Assembly: GCA_933207985.1 (NCBI GenBank) | Contig: OW240918.1 | Span: 115,871,433 to 115,935,432, forward strand | Direction: 5' to 3' | DNA: 64,000 nucleotides | Source of the DNA: Pelobates cultripes | Taxonomy: Eukaryota > Chordata > Amphibia > Anura > Pelobatidae | Shown here: piece after piece, positions 22,444-33,197 of the stretch | Layout: the number at the start of each line of letters is the position of its first letter | Position numbering within the stretch: position 1 is the first letter of the stretch | The notes under the pieces: generated by a model | Database searches by the model: none | What the model was told of the DNA's origin: nothing | The model's input: only the letters and a program-made list of their open reading frames with translations | Position numbers and translations under genes: made by a program

Positions 22444-22668
22444 CTTCCATCTTCATCCTACTTGATTTATGTAATAAGTCTGTATCTATAGTCTTTCTGC
22501 TAAAACAGAAGTAATGTTGGGAGAATGGGGATAGAAGACATGTTTTCTTTGTGGCTGTTTAATGTATATCAAACATCGATGCACATGATAAAATTAGCTA
22601 CAGTTTTTATAATTGTGACAAGTCATGTTGCCAAACTGATATATGTTTGTGGACTTCATCCTCTGCAG

Positions 22669-23002
22669 AAGTGAAACCCATTAAACGGTTACTTCAGCAA
22701 TATGTTAGAGTGATCCATGATCTGCTGGACCTCAATCCACCTCCACCCCACCCCCCCCAAAAAGAAAGCTGTCAAAACTCTTACTTTCCAGTGCTAAGGA
22801 CAAGCTCTCCCTCAGACCAATCGTTTTCAGCCGATGTTACTTACACTCAGGTTGGGAAGGTCGGGGCCATGGCCTGTCTGCCCAGATGCAAATTTTGCAC
22901 AGAATTCCCATTAGCCACCAGTAATTCATGTTCAGGACTGATTAATGATAACCAAATGATGCTGCTGGGGGTGGAGTTACAACTCCAGCAGCAGAGAAGC
23001 TA
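22669..23002 (+). other. Conserved array open frame, unit 2
   Basis: After acceptor ctctgcag comes EVKPIKRLLQQYVRVIHDLL, then a Pro-rich stretch and KFCTEFPLATSN. Unit 3 at 41151-41374 is homologous (EMKPIKQLLQ, a stop, then LLSRTKEKLSL). I do not recognise the family. The different indels argue against a working exon. Confidence 0.35.
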
Positions 23003-24286
23003 ATTTCTGTATGTGCTGCATTTCATAGTGAAACGCTGCACATAGTGACCTCCACCACCATGATCACTTAAAATCAGGGAAGTGGTAATGTTGCTTATAT
23101 TAACCATTTAATTAATCAGGATAGCCCCTTTGTGATCCAGACCATGATCACTTAATCTCACACAGGCACACATTGCGAAATTCAAAACTGTACCTTGCAG
23201 AAGCCTGGCAAACTGCAACCCTAATGACAAATACTCCCTTTAATATTCTACTGCATTTGAGTTGCATGTTTCAAGTATAATATATTAACTATAAAGAGAT
23301 GATAATCTGATATAATATTTTAACAACACAACCAGCTTAAATATATTGATTTCTTTCTTATGAAAAGAATTCTACCTTATATACAATACAGAGTAACCTA
23401 CCGGATTTAGAAGTTCAGTTGTCACCTTCTCCAACTTCAAATGAGTATCAGCGACGAGATTCCGACATCCTGACTTAGGGTAATACTATAAGATATTAAG
23501 ATATGCTGACTTTTTATGTTACTCCACTCTCTTCACATAGTAACATAAACCTCATCATTAAAGAAGCATTCTAGTTACCTTAGCCATTGCAGATCAGTGT
23601 AGCCGTAGACACTGGGTGCCTTGCCACAGTTTGTCAAATCTTTAAGTAGTTTGATAAAAAAAAAACAGAGCTTTCCACACCACCCAGAGACCATCCCTCC
23701 TAGGCCACCAATAAAAAAGCAGAATTTAGCGCCGACATCCTGAGATCTCCCCTGCCGGACTCACTCCATAGGCGTGCCGCGGGGATTAGGGTGTGCCCAG
23801 GCACACGCCAATGGGTACGCCAATGGGTACTGCGCAGAAGAATATCACCCAAGGAGTGAACCGGGAACCGTGACAAGGACAGGGGAGAGGGGGAAACACT
23901 ATGGGTGGGAGAGGGGAACATTAAGCGGGGGAGGGCACTAAAAGAGAAGGGAGAAGGAAATTTTTCATGTTAGATTTATTAAATTCAATAAAAAGTCTAA
24001 TATTAATAAAATTATAGGAAAACATTTTTTAAAATCATTTGGTGGAAAAAGTAATTTTCGGTTTTGGCACAGAATTTTCATTTCGGTGCATGCCTAATCT
24101 AAATATATGTACTAATATTAGGTTGATTGTTTACCAAAGCTGCTGCATATTTGCATTTATTGATCATTTGAGATGGGAAAAACTAAAGTTAGTATCTACA
24201 TCAAACTGTGAAATACTTTATTAAAACAAACACTCAAAGTTAAAAAAAAAACCCTGTTATTTCTAATCCATTACTTCATTTGCCAA
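23003..24286 (+). other. Array intron with private GC-rich insert
   Basis: No gene was seen. 23630-23730 matches 41455-41545 and 1-80. A purine-rich stretch at 23730-23960 is absent from the other units. Confidence 0.5.
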
Positions 24287-24508
24287 GATTCCAGAGCAGG
24301 ACATGTTTATCCTAGCGAGAACAAAACCTTATCTTCAAAGTGTGAAGACATTTCTGAGGACAAAGAACAGTCGAAACAAGTACTAGAGGACGAAGAACAC
24401 TCTTCTACAGAATTGTCTAAGAGAACGTTAGAGATCAATAAAACATATGTGTTACAGAAACATTTTGTTTTAGTAGGGAACTACATGGATAACTTTATTT
24501 TTGTTTAA
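24287..24508 (+). pseudogene. Acidic array exon, unit 2
   Basis: It reads DSRAGHVYPSENKTLSSKCE and then EDISEDKEQSKQVLEDEEHS, with a shifted tail. The unit 3 copy at 42177 is homologous and open to a stop. It lies directly 5' of the kinase exons; a charged linker before the kinase domain is plausible. The family is not identified. Confidence 0.4.
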
Positions 24509-24527
24509 TGTATTCTTTTCTTCACAG

Positions 24528-24574
24528 TGTTCGGCACTGTCGCTCTGTCCAAGGTAAAGAGTCATTTGGAAAAT
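24528..24574 (+). pseudogene. PKN-like kinase exon A, copy 2 (broken)
   Basis: Same 30-bp deletion as copy 1 (tgttcggcactgtcgctctg), and the donor is again lost (ggaaaattaagat). The Gly-rich loop text is RSVQGKESFGKL. Confidence 0.7.
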
Positions 24575-24665
24575 TAAGATTAAAGAGTGAATTCTAATTA
24601 TATTTAGATATAAAATTAGTCCTGATAAATTTAATACTGCACAAGGTTTTTTGTTTTACATATTA

Positions 24666-24755
24666 TGTCTTCCTTGCAAAGCATAGGGACATAAAGAAAC
24701 TATATGCCCTCAAAGCCATAGAGAAAGGTTTGATATTTTCAAAGAAAATGGTTCA
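24666..24755 (+). pseudogene. PKN-like kinase exon B, copy 2
   Basis: It reads VFLAKHRDIKKLYALKAIEK and keeps the ATP-binding lysine. The acceptor AG is mutated to AT, as in copy 1. Confidence 0.78.
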
Positions 24756-24844
24756 TACCATAACTGGGAATAATAATAATAATCTGTTTTTTTTGTGGAA
24801 ACGTGTTTGTCATATACCTTGGATTTTTATACTTTGTTTTATAG

Positions 24845-25004
24845 GCTTATGTCAGAAAATAACATATTTATAACAGTAACCAGCCAAAAGCACCCATTTT
24901 TTGGCACATATCTTTGCCACTTCCCAGACAGACACATGTTCTTTGCTATGGAATATGCTGCTGGTGGGGACCTGACAAGCTAAACGAAGGACAAAAGGCA
25001 CTAT
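24845..25004 (+). pseudogene. PKN-like kinase exon C, copy 2, with stop
   Basis: It is open from LMSENNIFITVTSQKHPFF through FFAMEYAAGGDLTS, then TAA where copy 1 has Tyr. The middle (GTYLCHFPDRH) differs in frame from copy 4 (LSHLFLTFQTGRH), so two compensating shifts lie between. A 16-bp deletion shortens the 3' end. Donor ctat|gtaagt is kept. Confidence 0.85.
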
Positions 25005-25589
25005 GTAAGTATAAATACATTTGTGACCAAATATGTAAACCTGAATAAAAAAAGTCATAGGATCCGTTGGCTTTAGGTGGGCTAAACATTCCATAAAGCC
25101 TAGGCAGAATATGATAAAACATTACTGTACTTAGTGGATACGATGCTCAATGTTGCTTGCTGTCTCTTTATATGTACTTGCTATATGTATAAATAATGCA
25201 AAATAATGGCAAAAATAATAATAATGGCTGTAACATCTACCTACCTGCATTGCTGCCTGCTGTCCTATTTTATGTTATAACTAATCATAAGAGCTCTCAA
25301 AACATAGGCGAAGGTGAGTGATACCAGTGTTAAATGATAAAGTACACACCACCGTCATTCCGGTTCGTAAAATAATAATAAATAATTACAGGAGACTTCA
25401 TAATTAATGTAAAGCATGGCAGAGCACAGAGTCACAGGCTATGTGGAGTAGAAACATTCTAAGTGAATCATTCATTTTTCACAGGGTTAATGCAGAATGT
25501 GTTGTCCAAGGGCTGGAAGTTTTACCTGTGCATAACAGTAGTCACAGGTAAGTTAATCAGAAAAGCAAAAGAATGGGATCCCCACTAAG

Positions 25590-26080
25590 TAACATAGTTA
25601 CATAGTTACATAGCTGAAAAGAGACTTGCGTCCATCAAGTTCAGCCTTCCTCACATTTGTTTTTTGCTGTTGATCCAAAAGAAGGCAAAAAAACCCAGTT
25701 TGAAGCACAATTTTGAAACAAGCTAGGAAAAAAATTCCTTCTTGACCCCAGAATGGCAGTCAGATTTATCCTTGGATCAAGCAGTTATTACCCTACGTTG
25801 AAAGATTATATCCTTGAGTATTCTGTTTTTGCAAGTATGCATCTAGTAGCCGTTTGAACATCTGTATGGACCCTGATAAAACCACTCCTTCAGGCAGAGA
25901 ATTCCACATCCTGATTGTTCTTATAGTAAAAAAACCTTTCCTTTGCCTTAGACGAAATCTTCTTTCTTCCAGTCTAAACGCATGGCCTCGTGTCCTATGT
26001 AAAGTCCGGTTTGTGAATAGATTTCCACACAATGGTTTGTATTGGCCCCGAATATATTTGTATAATGTTATCATTATAAT
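25590..26080 (-). mobile_element. CR1/L2-like non-LTR retrotransposon 3' end
   Basis: On the minus strand a 114-residue frame reads TRGHAFRLEERRFRLRQRKG, FFTIRTIRMWNSLPEGVV and FKRLLDAYL. The WNSLPE...FKxxLD pattern is the usual C-terminal end of CR1/L2-type reverse transcriptases. Units 1 and 3 lack it (1415-1440 is the empty site: ccccacaaagtgatcatttt). Only the 3' end is present, as is typical of 5' truncation. The exact clade is uncertain. Confidence 0.7.
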
Positions 26081-26722
26081 AATTTTATTTACCGTACCTA
26101 GTCGGATTAAACCTTCCTTCTTCTTCTGTTTCTTCATTGGTTGTTTATGTTACAAGGGCAACCAAAGCAACAAAAATCATTTCAACTCTGTGTCATGGTT
26201 ATGTTGCCAAAAGTCTTTGAGTGCTGCTCCTTGGTTTGTTTTTTCAAACCGTTTTAAAGCAGTTTCACACACAAAAAAAAAGAGCATGACCCCGCCACAG
26301 ACAACCCACCCTATTTGCTGCCGATAATGCAGAATTTATTTCTAAAAGCTGACTCCCAAGGAAGCTGGACTACAATTTCCAGGGAGCTTTTCTGGGTTTC
26401 CAGAGGACATGTAGAAATGTGTAATTGGAAACTGCAAGTTAGAAGAGAGGGACACAAAAGATGCTCACAGGTCCAGGAAGAAGCAGGAATGATATAACAA
26501 AGATAGAGGTAGAACGACTCAAGCAGGTTAAGAATGTTGCAATACTTTTTAAAAATCTAAATAAAATTATATATGCAAAAATATTAGATTATCTATAGCT
26601 CTAAAATCTTTTAACGTTGTACTGGTGCCTGGCTGGTCCATTTAATTTCTTACTTCTAACTTTTCAAAAACTGAAAAAAAAACTCAGTGTTTAACCTCTA
26701 GTGATATGTAAAAACAAATAAC

Positions 26723-27315
26723 TTGCGGAGAAATATCTGGGTACCTCGACATAAGAATAATCAGCCTGGAGCACATGTGAACCTGAGTCATGACACTGAA
26801 GAGCAGCCATTGCCAGAAACAGAAGACAAAGAAAAAGAACCACCTAATGAGACTGATATAGTTCCAAAGCAATACACTGAAAGCCAAAACCTTATACTAC
26901 CTGTACTCCAAGAGGAGCCAAATATCAAAGCAAAAGTAAAAGTGATATGCTATGAAAGGGATGTTTTACTCAAATTCCAATCTATCACACAGGAGCCAAA
27001 AGACTTCTCTAAAATATACCAATGTATCGTTATTTAACCACACTTTTGGCCAGTGCATCCATCACGATTGACTAGCAGGAATTGTACACCTTTATCTGCA
27101 AATTTCTGCAACCATTTTAAGGGTAATCACAGACTGCCACCTGGAATGGGTCACGTGAGGTCTCAGCAAGCACCTGGTAAAGAACCTTGCAGAATAATTC
27201 AACTAAATGAGAATGTTAAACGGCAAAAATCTGAAAAGTCGTTGAAACATCCAATTCAAAGGGCAAATGAAAATCCCAATAGTGTCAAGGCTCAAGAACA
27301 ATTTCACAGAGTTCA
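26723..27315 (+). pseudogene. eIF4G-like linker and MIF4G segment, copy 4 (5' part)
   Basis: It begins at the same truncated junction as copy 1 (aaaaacaaataacttg, then LRRN-like text). It continues through EEQPLPETEDKEKEPPNETD, VICYERDVLLKFQSITQEPK and NENVKRQKSEKS to RANENPNSVKAQEQFHRV. An early stop lies at about 27035. The homology ends at about 27312 in an unrelated, apparently processed 3' UTR. Confidence 0.8.
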
Positions 27316-27664
27316 CAGTGCTGGTTTTGGAGGACTGGGAGCTTGGTTTTACGGCAGTTCTGTTTCATTTCAATATGTCCAGATTTCCACTAACAATAAG
27401 ATTTTTAATAATACAACTACTCATGGCCACAAAAGTAGTCATATCAAGGCATTGGTTACAACAAACTGTCCCTAGTTGATCTCAGGTCCTTTCAGAACTT
27501 AAATATAAATATAATATGAAAAGGGTTCTTTTTCCAAATTCTGTATAACACAGCTGATGTAAGATTTTATGCCTTATCTACAGACATGTTTTGTTAATAT
27601 GTCTTCATCTGTTTTCTTTTGTTTTTTTATGTGATGTCTTATTGTGAAAAACAATTTCACAATA

Positions 27665-28535
27665 AACGTAAATACTTGAGTATAAGCCGACCTGAATATA
27701 AGCCGAGGCCCCTAATTTTACCACAAAAAACTGGGAAAACTTATTAACTCAAGTATAAGCCTAGGGTGGGAAATGCAGCAGCTACTGGTAAATTTCTAAA
27801 TAAAATTAGATCCCCAAAAAATTACATTAATTTAATATTTATTTACAGTGTGTGTATTTAATGAATGCAGTGTGTGTATATAATGAATGCAGAATGTGTG
27901 TGTGTGAATGCAGTGTGTGAATATATTGAATGCAGTGTGTGTGTATATAATGCAGTGTGTGTGTATATAATGCAAAGTATGTGTTTGTGTGAATGCAGTG
28001 TGTGTGTATATGATGAAGAGTGTGTGTGTAAACTGGGTGGGGGAGGGCATTTTTATTTTAATATGGTTATTATTTTATTATTTTAATATTGTTAATATTT
28101 TATTTTATTATTTTTATATTTATTGGTTTCTTTTTTTTTTGTCCCCCCTCCCTGCTTGTTGACTGGCCAGCGAGGGGGGTTATCTCAATCCCTGGTGGTC
28201 TAGTGGCATGGGCTGTGCAGGAGGGAGGCCGGGAGCAAGCTGTTACTTACCTGTGCAGCAGCTCCATTCACCTCTGTGGTCTGCGTGTTGCGCGGAGCGT
28301 TGCCATGGGTGCTCTGACGGCTGCAGTTCTCGCGAGATTTACACAGGGAGCTGAACGGAACGGAGGTGAAAGGAGCTGCTGCACAGGTAAGTAACAGCTT
28401 GCTCCCGCCCCCAACAGGACCGCCTGGTCTGTATTATAGCAATGTAAGATAATCTTAAAGTATAAGCCGAGCGGGGCTTTTTCAGCACAAAAAAATGTGC
28501 CGAAAAACTCTGCTTATACTCGAGTATATACGGTA
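27665..28535 (+). mobile_element. Non-autonomous DNA transposon with TIRs
   Basis: The left end gtaaatacttgagtataagc and the right end gcttatactcgagtatatac are inverted copies, with the palindrome ctcgag at the tip. Subterminal arms also match (tataagccgaggcccc; tataagccgagcgggg). There is no transposase. The interior includes a TG-rich minisatellite and a GC-rich stretch. Confidence 0.7.
27848..28035. repeat. TG-rich minisatellite
   Basis: Irregular tandem copies of gaatgcagtgtgtgtatataat, about 22-28 bp each, inside the TIR element. Confidence 0.85.
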
Positions 28536-28579
28536 AAAATATAATAAAGAATATATTTACAAAAAAAAATAAAAAAATT

Positions 28580-29515
28580 CCAATCTATCACATGGCAGCC
28601 AAAGGACTTCTCTAAAAGCTCTAAAATCTACCAAGGTATGATTATTAGAACTCTCATTTGGCCAGTGCATCCATCATGATTGACCAGCAGGAACTGGATA
28701 CATCAATCTGAAAATTTCTGCAACCTTGCTAAGGGTAATCACAGACTGCCACCTGGAATGGGTCACATGAGGTCTCAGAAACTCCTGCTTAAAGAACCTT
28801 GCAGAATAATTTAATTAAATGAGAATGTTAAACAGCAAAAACCTGAAAAGGCTTGGAAACCTCCTATGAAAAGGGCAATGAAGATCCGAATAGTGTCAAG
28901 GCTAAAGAACTGTTTTGCAGAGTTTACAGTATTCTGAATAAGATCACTCTTCAGGCATTTCAGCACTTAATCAAACAGGTGATGGACCTCTCTATCGACA
29001 CAGAGTCTCAGCTGAAAGGTGTTGTTTAACTCATATTTGAAAAGACAATGGAAGAGTCACATTTCACAGTTATATATGCCAACATGCCCTACTGGCTTAT
29101 GATGATTGGGGTCCCAACAAAAGTAAATCCTGAAGTCTGCATTACGTTTCACAGGCTGCTATTAAGGCTCTGCCAGTAAGAGTTTGAGGCAAGTAAAAAT
29201 GGAGGTAAAGGAATTCAAAAACTGCAGCAGGACCTGGATGCAGCTACATCACCTAAAGAAAATATTCGACTAAACGATAAATTGAGTGATCTCTGTAATA
29301 AAGCACACAGTCGATCCATAAGTAACATCAATTTTTCGGGGAGCTATTTAAATTAAAATTGCTCTCAAAAGACATCATGAATGACTGTTTTATTAAATTA
29401 CTGAACAGGAACAATGAGGAGACCGTGGATTGCATTGGCCTTTTAAATCATATCAGTTGGAAAATACCTGGAAAATGGAGTCTCACTCGGATGACTATTT
29501 CAGCTAGATTGATTT
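28580..29515 (+). pseudogene. eIF4G-like MIF4G segment, copy 5
   Basis: It starts inside the lead-in (FQSITWQPKDFSKSSKIYQG) right after the A-rich tail. It runs through NENVKQQKPEKAWKPPMKRA, DTESQLKGVV, ANMPYWLMMIGVPTK and ECIGLL-like text to MDDYFS. Stops occur near 28676 and 29027. The end is cut at about 29510, before the final helix. Confidence 0.82.
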
Positions 29516-29658
29516 TTCTCTCTCTCTCTCTTTTTTAACATCAGATATGTGTTCTGCCGTTTTAATTAAAGGGATAGTGTGTTTTAATCAATAGGCACAT
29601 ACTGTTACCGTAATCAATTGCAGGAGCCAAACACAGAGATGGAGGCAGGTCTTCAGGA

Positions 29659-30318
29659 ATTAGGGATTATTCTAGCTTTCAGTGAACGAATAATCTGAAT
29701 TTTATTAAAGACAGGAGGCGAATATTTGCTTATCTTTCTTTACTGTAACTCCCAGCAGCAAAGAAATGGTTAACAATGTTGTATGGAAAAATCAACCAAT
29801 CATAACATATCTCAACTACAATATAGTGTCATCAGACTCCTCCCACTTCCTCTTTCTTGGTGTTGCCGGTCAGTAGCAAAGTCAACCCTGTAAACTGGAA
29901 CTGGAACATTTCTCGAGGCTGTAACTCGCGATGAAGTCAACCATGTAAACGGAAAGGTGATCGAACAAACTTCAGATCTTCACACTAAAAGAGAAGAAGA
30001 GAGACTTTGTGAAAGTAAGGTTTCTCGGACAAGAGAAAATATATAGTTATACCCCCTATTTCCAATTATAGTTTAGACGAATTGGCAGAGTTAGAAAAGG
30101 ACCTATCAGTATCCTGTGAGATAGATATATAATCGCAAAATGAACAAATCGTATATTGCAAACTTGGATGCAAGGAACGGTATCATGCATTAAACATTGG
30201 TTATGAGACTTACCTCGAGGGTGGGTTCCGGAGTGAACGAAGGGAGGGAAAATATTCGCCTCCTGTCTTTAATAAAATTCAGATTATTCGTTCACTGAAA
30301 GCTAGAATAATCCCTAAT
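29659..30318. mobile_element. Palindromic non-autonomous DIRS derivative
   Basis: About 66 bp at the left (attagggattattctagctt ... ggcgaatatt) returns as its exact or near-exact complement at 30252-30318. The inner part of the arm (gacaggaggcgaatatttgc) is a diverged form of the DIRS terminal repeat found at both ends of the neighbouring element. 29725-29860 also matches the complement of 35800-35935. There is no protein; it could be mobilised by DIRS enzymes. Confidence 0.65.
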
Positions 30319-30375
30319 TTTATGGCAAGACAGGAGGCTTCATATTTGCTGTTTTAACGCTCTTGAATAATAGAA

Positions 30376-31427
30376 GAAGCTGCATGTGGTGTTGGTTTAA
30401 AATAAAAAGTTCAAAAGGTAGATTCCCTTGACCAATCTGCGCAGGACAAAATATCCGCCAGTGAACTGCCGGCATGGAAGGCAGAGGATGCGGCCGCCCC
30501 CCTAACGGAGTGGGCTCTGAATGAGCTATCAATTCCCGCTTGGATAAGTAACCATCTTATCCAGCGAGCGATAGTGGGGGAAGAGACCGGTTTGTGAGGT
30601 CTGACGTAAGAGATGAAAAGGGGGCCGGTAGGGGAACGTAGGGTGGCAGTTGTCTCCGTGTAACAACGGGTACACAGCACCACACAGAGGGCCGGCCTGT
30701 CGGGAAAGTATGGGTAAAAAACAGACGAGAAGTTCGTCTTAGTGCGCCTAGTAATCATAAATCGGACACCTTCGGGTGAATCGAAAACTTGAACGTTAGA
30801 AACTCTGCGGAAGGACACCAGGCACAGTAGCAGGGCTAGTTTTGCAGAGAGTTGTCGAAGGGATAAGGCCTCGTTAGGGGGCCAGGACTCTAACAGTGCG
30901 AAAACTTGAGATATATCCCAGAACTCAGAATATTTGGCAGAGGGTGGCCTCGTCAAACGAATGCCTCGTAAAAGTCTGCACACAGAAGGGTGTTATCCAA
31001 CTAAGAAATTATCAATAGGGTCATGGCCCGCCGAAATGGTGGAACTAAAAATATTAATCGACCGGTAGGATTTACCCTGATCGAAAAGTGATGATAAAAA
31101 ATTTAGAATGGATGAAAGAGATGCTGAAACGGGATCGAAATCCCTCTCCAGACACCAGCTGACCCAAACTCGCCATGCGGCGAGGTAGGTTCGCCTGGTC
31201 CCTGGAGCCCATGAATCCCACAGGAGTGTTTGAGCAGTTCTTGAAAGTCCTGCGGCATGCCAAGCACCCCTGAAACTGTCCAGGCCACTAATTGAAGGTG
31301 GTCTTGTAAGGCGAGCGGGTGGTAGTCGTCCGTTGAGTTCTTGAGGACTCGATGTGAGCGAGGTAGGAGGATGGGATAATCCGTGGAAAGTTCCAGAAGG
31401 GTGGGGAACCACGTCTGGGCACGCCAT
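30376..31427 (-). pseudogene. DIRS tyrosine recombinase, defective
   Basis: An N-terminal core-binding part (TRRTYLAAWRVWVSWCLERD) precedes the catalytic half: CLVSFRRVSNVQ with the first Arg, RAHSVRGAAAS with the H-x-x-R pair, and CADWSRESTF with the Trp. A TAA after NFLVG at about 30988 and a TGA just after STF at about 30410 interrupt it. The expected nucleophilic Tyr lies in the TFYFKP text just beyond the TGA. In an intact element this enzyme joins the circular cDNA to the target. Confidence 0.85.
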
Positions 31428-33197
31428 AGAGTGGTAACTATCACAACTCTGACACCCTGTGATTTGACCTGGTGGAGAGTCCGTTGAATCATTGAGAAAG
31501 GAGGGAAGGCATAGGCTCCGCTACGTGGCCAAGGTTGGAGAAAGGCGTCGACAGTTAGAGATAGAGGGTCTGGTAACCAGCTGAAAAAATCGTCTGTCTG
31601 ATGATTCAGCCAAGACGCGAAGAGGTCGAGGGTGAGCGGTCCCCGCAACAGGTGAATGCGGTGGAATAGGAGAGGATCTAATTGCCAGTCGCTGGCATCC
31701 CTCCAGTGACGTGAAAACCAATCCGCGACTAAGTTGTCGGGTCCCGGGAGATATTCTGCCCGAATAGATAGATTCCTGTCTAAGCAGAACTGATACAGAT
31801 CCTTGGTGAGGTCTGACAGTAGTTTCGATTTGGACCCTCCGAGTCGGTTTACGTACCGTACTGCGGAGATGTTGTCCATCCGAAGTACCAGAGAGCAGTT
31901 GGAGGCTTCTTTGGCAAAGCTGCGGATCGCGAAGGATCCGGCAATGAGCTCGAGACAATTTATGTGAAGTGCCTGTTCTGAAGGGGACCAGAGACCCCCT
32001 GTGTATGTTTGGGCGCAAGTAGCACCCCAACCAAGTAGGCTGGCATCGGATTCTAGAATAAAATCTGGTTGAGATCCGAAAATCGCTTTCCCATTCCAGG
32101 CTTCCATATTGCGAAGCCACCAATGAAGTTCGATGAGAACTTCGTCTGTTAGGGAAATGAATTGTTCGTAAGAGGTTGAGCGATGTAAATAGGAGGTTTT
32201 CAGCCGTTGCATTGCTCTGTAATGTAAGGGCCCTGGAAAAATAGCCTGAATTGATGCGGATAGGAGACCTAGAACGTGTGCTAGGTCGCAGAGTTGAGGT
32301 CGTTGTGACCTGAGTAATTTTTGAATCTCTCGTTTTATGTTTTTGATTTTGGAGTAGGGTAACTGTAGAGTTGCCTGAACTGAATCTATCTGAAAAACCC
32401 AGAAACTGGACTATCTGAGAAAGCTCCAGATCTGACTTCTGGTAATTTATGACAAAACCCAAGTTTTGAAGGAGGGCAGAGGTCATGTGTGTGTGTTTGT
32501 GAAGTAATTGTTGGTCCTGGGCCATGATCAGGATATCGTCCAAATATATAATGGAACGTATGCCCTGAGAGCGAAGGAGCGCCATGACCGGTTTCATTAA
32601 CTTGGTGAAACACCAAGGGGCGGAGCAAAGTCCGAAGGGGAGGCAGGTGAACTGCCAAATGTCTCCTTGCCATAGGAATTGGAGGAAAGCACGGTGACTC
32701 TGTGCGATTGGGACTGTCAGATAAGCATCCTTGAGGTCGAATCTGGAGAACCAGTCTCCCACGCAGAGCAAGTCTCTGAGAAGATGGATTCCTTCCATCT
32801 TGAAATGACGGTATGTGATAAAGCGATTCAACGCCTTGAGGTTGATAATGGGACGGTGGTCCCCCGTTTTTTTCCGAACAAGAAATATGTTGCTGAGGAA
32901 GGTGCAAGGGAAAGGCGAAGGTTCGATCGCCCCTTTGTGTACCAATTTTGTCAGTTCTGTGTTCAAGGTTAGAGTGTCTGCTTTTGACATCTTTAAGGAT
33001 GTCGGAGGAGAGTGTTGTACTGGGTGTGTAAAAAAGTCTATCTTGAAACCTCTGACTGTATGAAGGATCCAAAGATCCTGAGAAAGGAGCTGCCACTGTT
33101 GGAAAAAGGAAGTTAAGCGACCTGCGAAAGATATATGTTTCAAATAAGCAAGGTCCATTACCTGAAGCAGTGCGTCCGCGCAGGGATGCAGAGCCAC
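31103..33197 (-). pseudogene. DIRS RT, RNase H and methyltransferase-like region
   Basis: RT: lead FLSNIFLVRKKTGDHRPIIN, FSRFDLKDAYLTVPI, LPFGLCSAPWCF and the catalytic YLDD (plus-strand 32525-32560). A frameshift at about 32385 follows QFLGF. RNase H: ILESDASLLGWGA, INCLELIA, VLRMDNISAV and YLPGPDNLVADWFSR. Then LTLDLFASWLNHQTDDFFSW, PLSLTVDAFLQPW and VRVVIVTTLWRAQTWFP, the methyltransferase-like segment usual in DIRS. The order is complete but not in one frame. Confidence 0.9.

Larger units (their letters stand above)
27316..28575 (+). mobile_element. Retroposed 3'-UTR-like insert, itself interrupted
   Basis: Between two MIF4G pieces lies a short open frame (GFGGLGAWFYGSSVSFQYVQ), an AT-rich stretch, then aataaagaatatatttac followed by an A-rich tail at 28555-28575, resembling the end of a retroposed transcript. 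A separate TIR element (27665-28535) is inserted in it. The source gene is not recognised. Confidence 0.45.

Noticed and set aside
22647..23003. 118-aa open frame as a stand-alone gene
   Set aside because: The unit 3 homologue is broken by a stop and shifts; better read as decayed array sequence.
27832..28086. Cys/His/Val-rich open frames on both strands
   Set aside because: They are translations of the TG-rich minisatellite.
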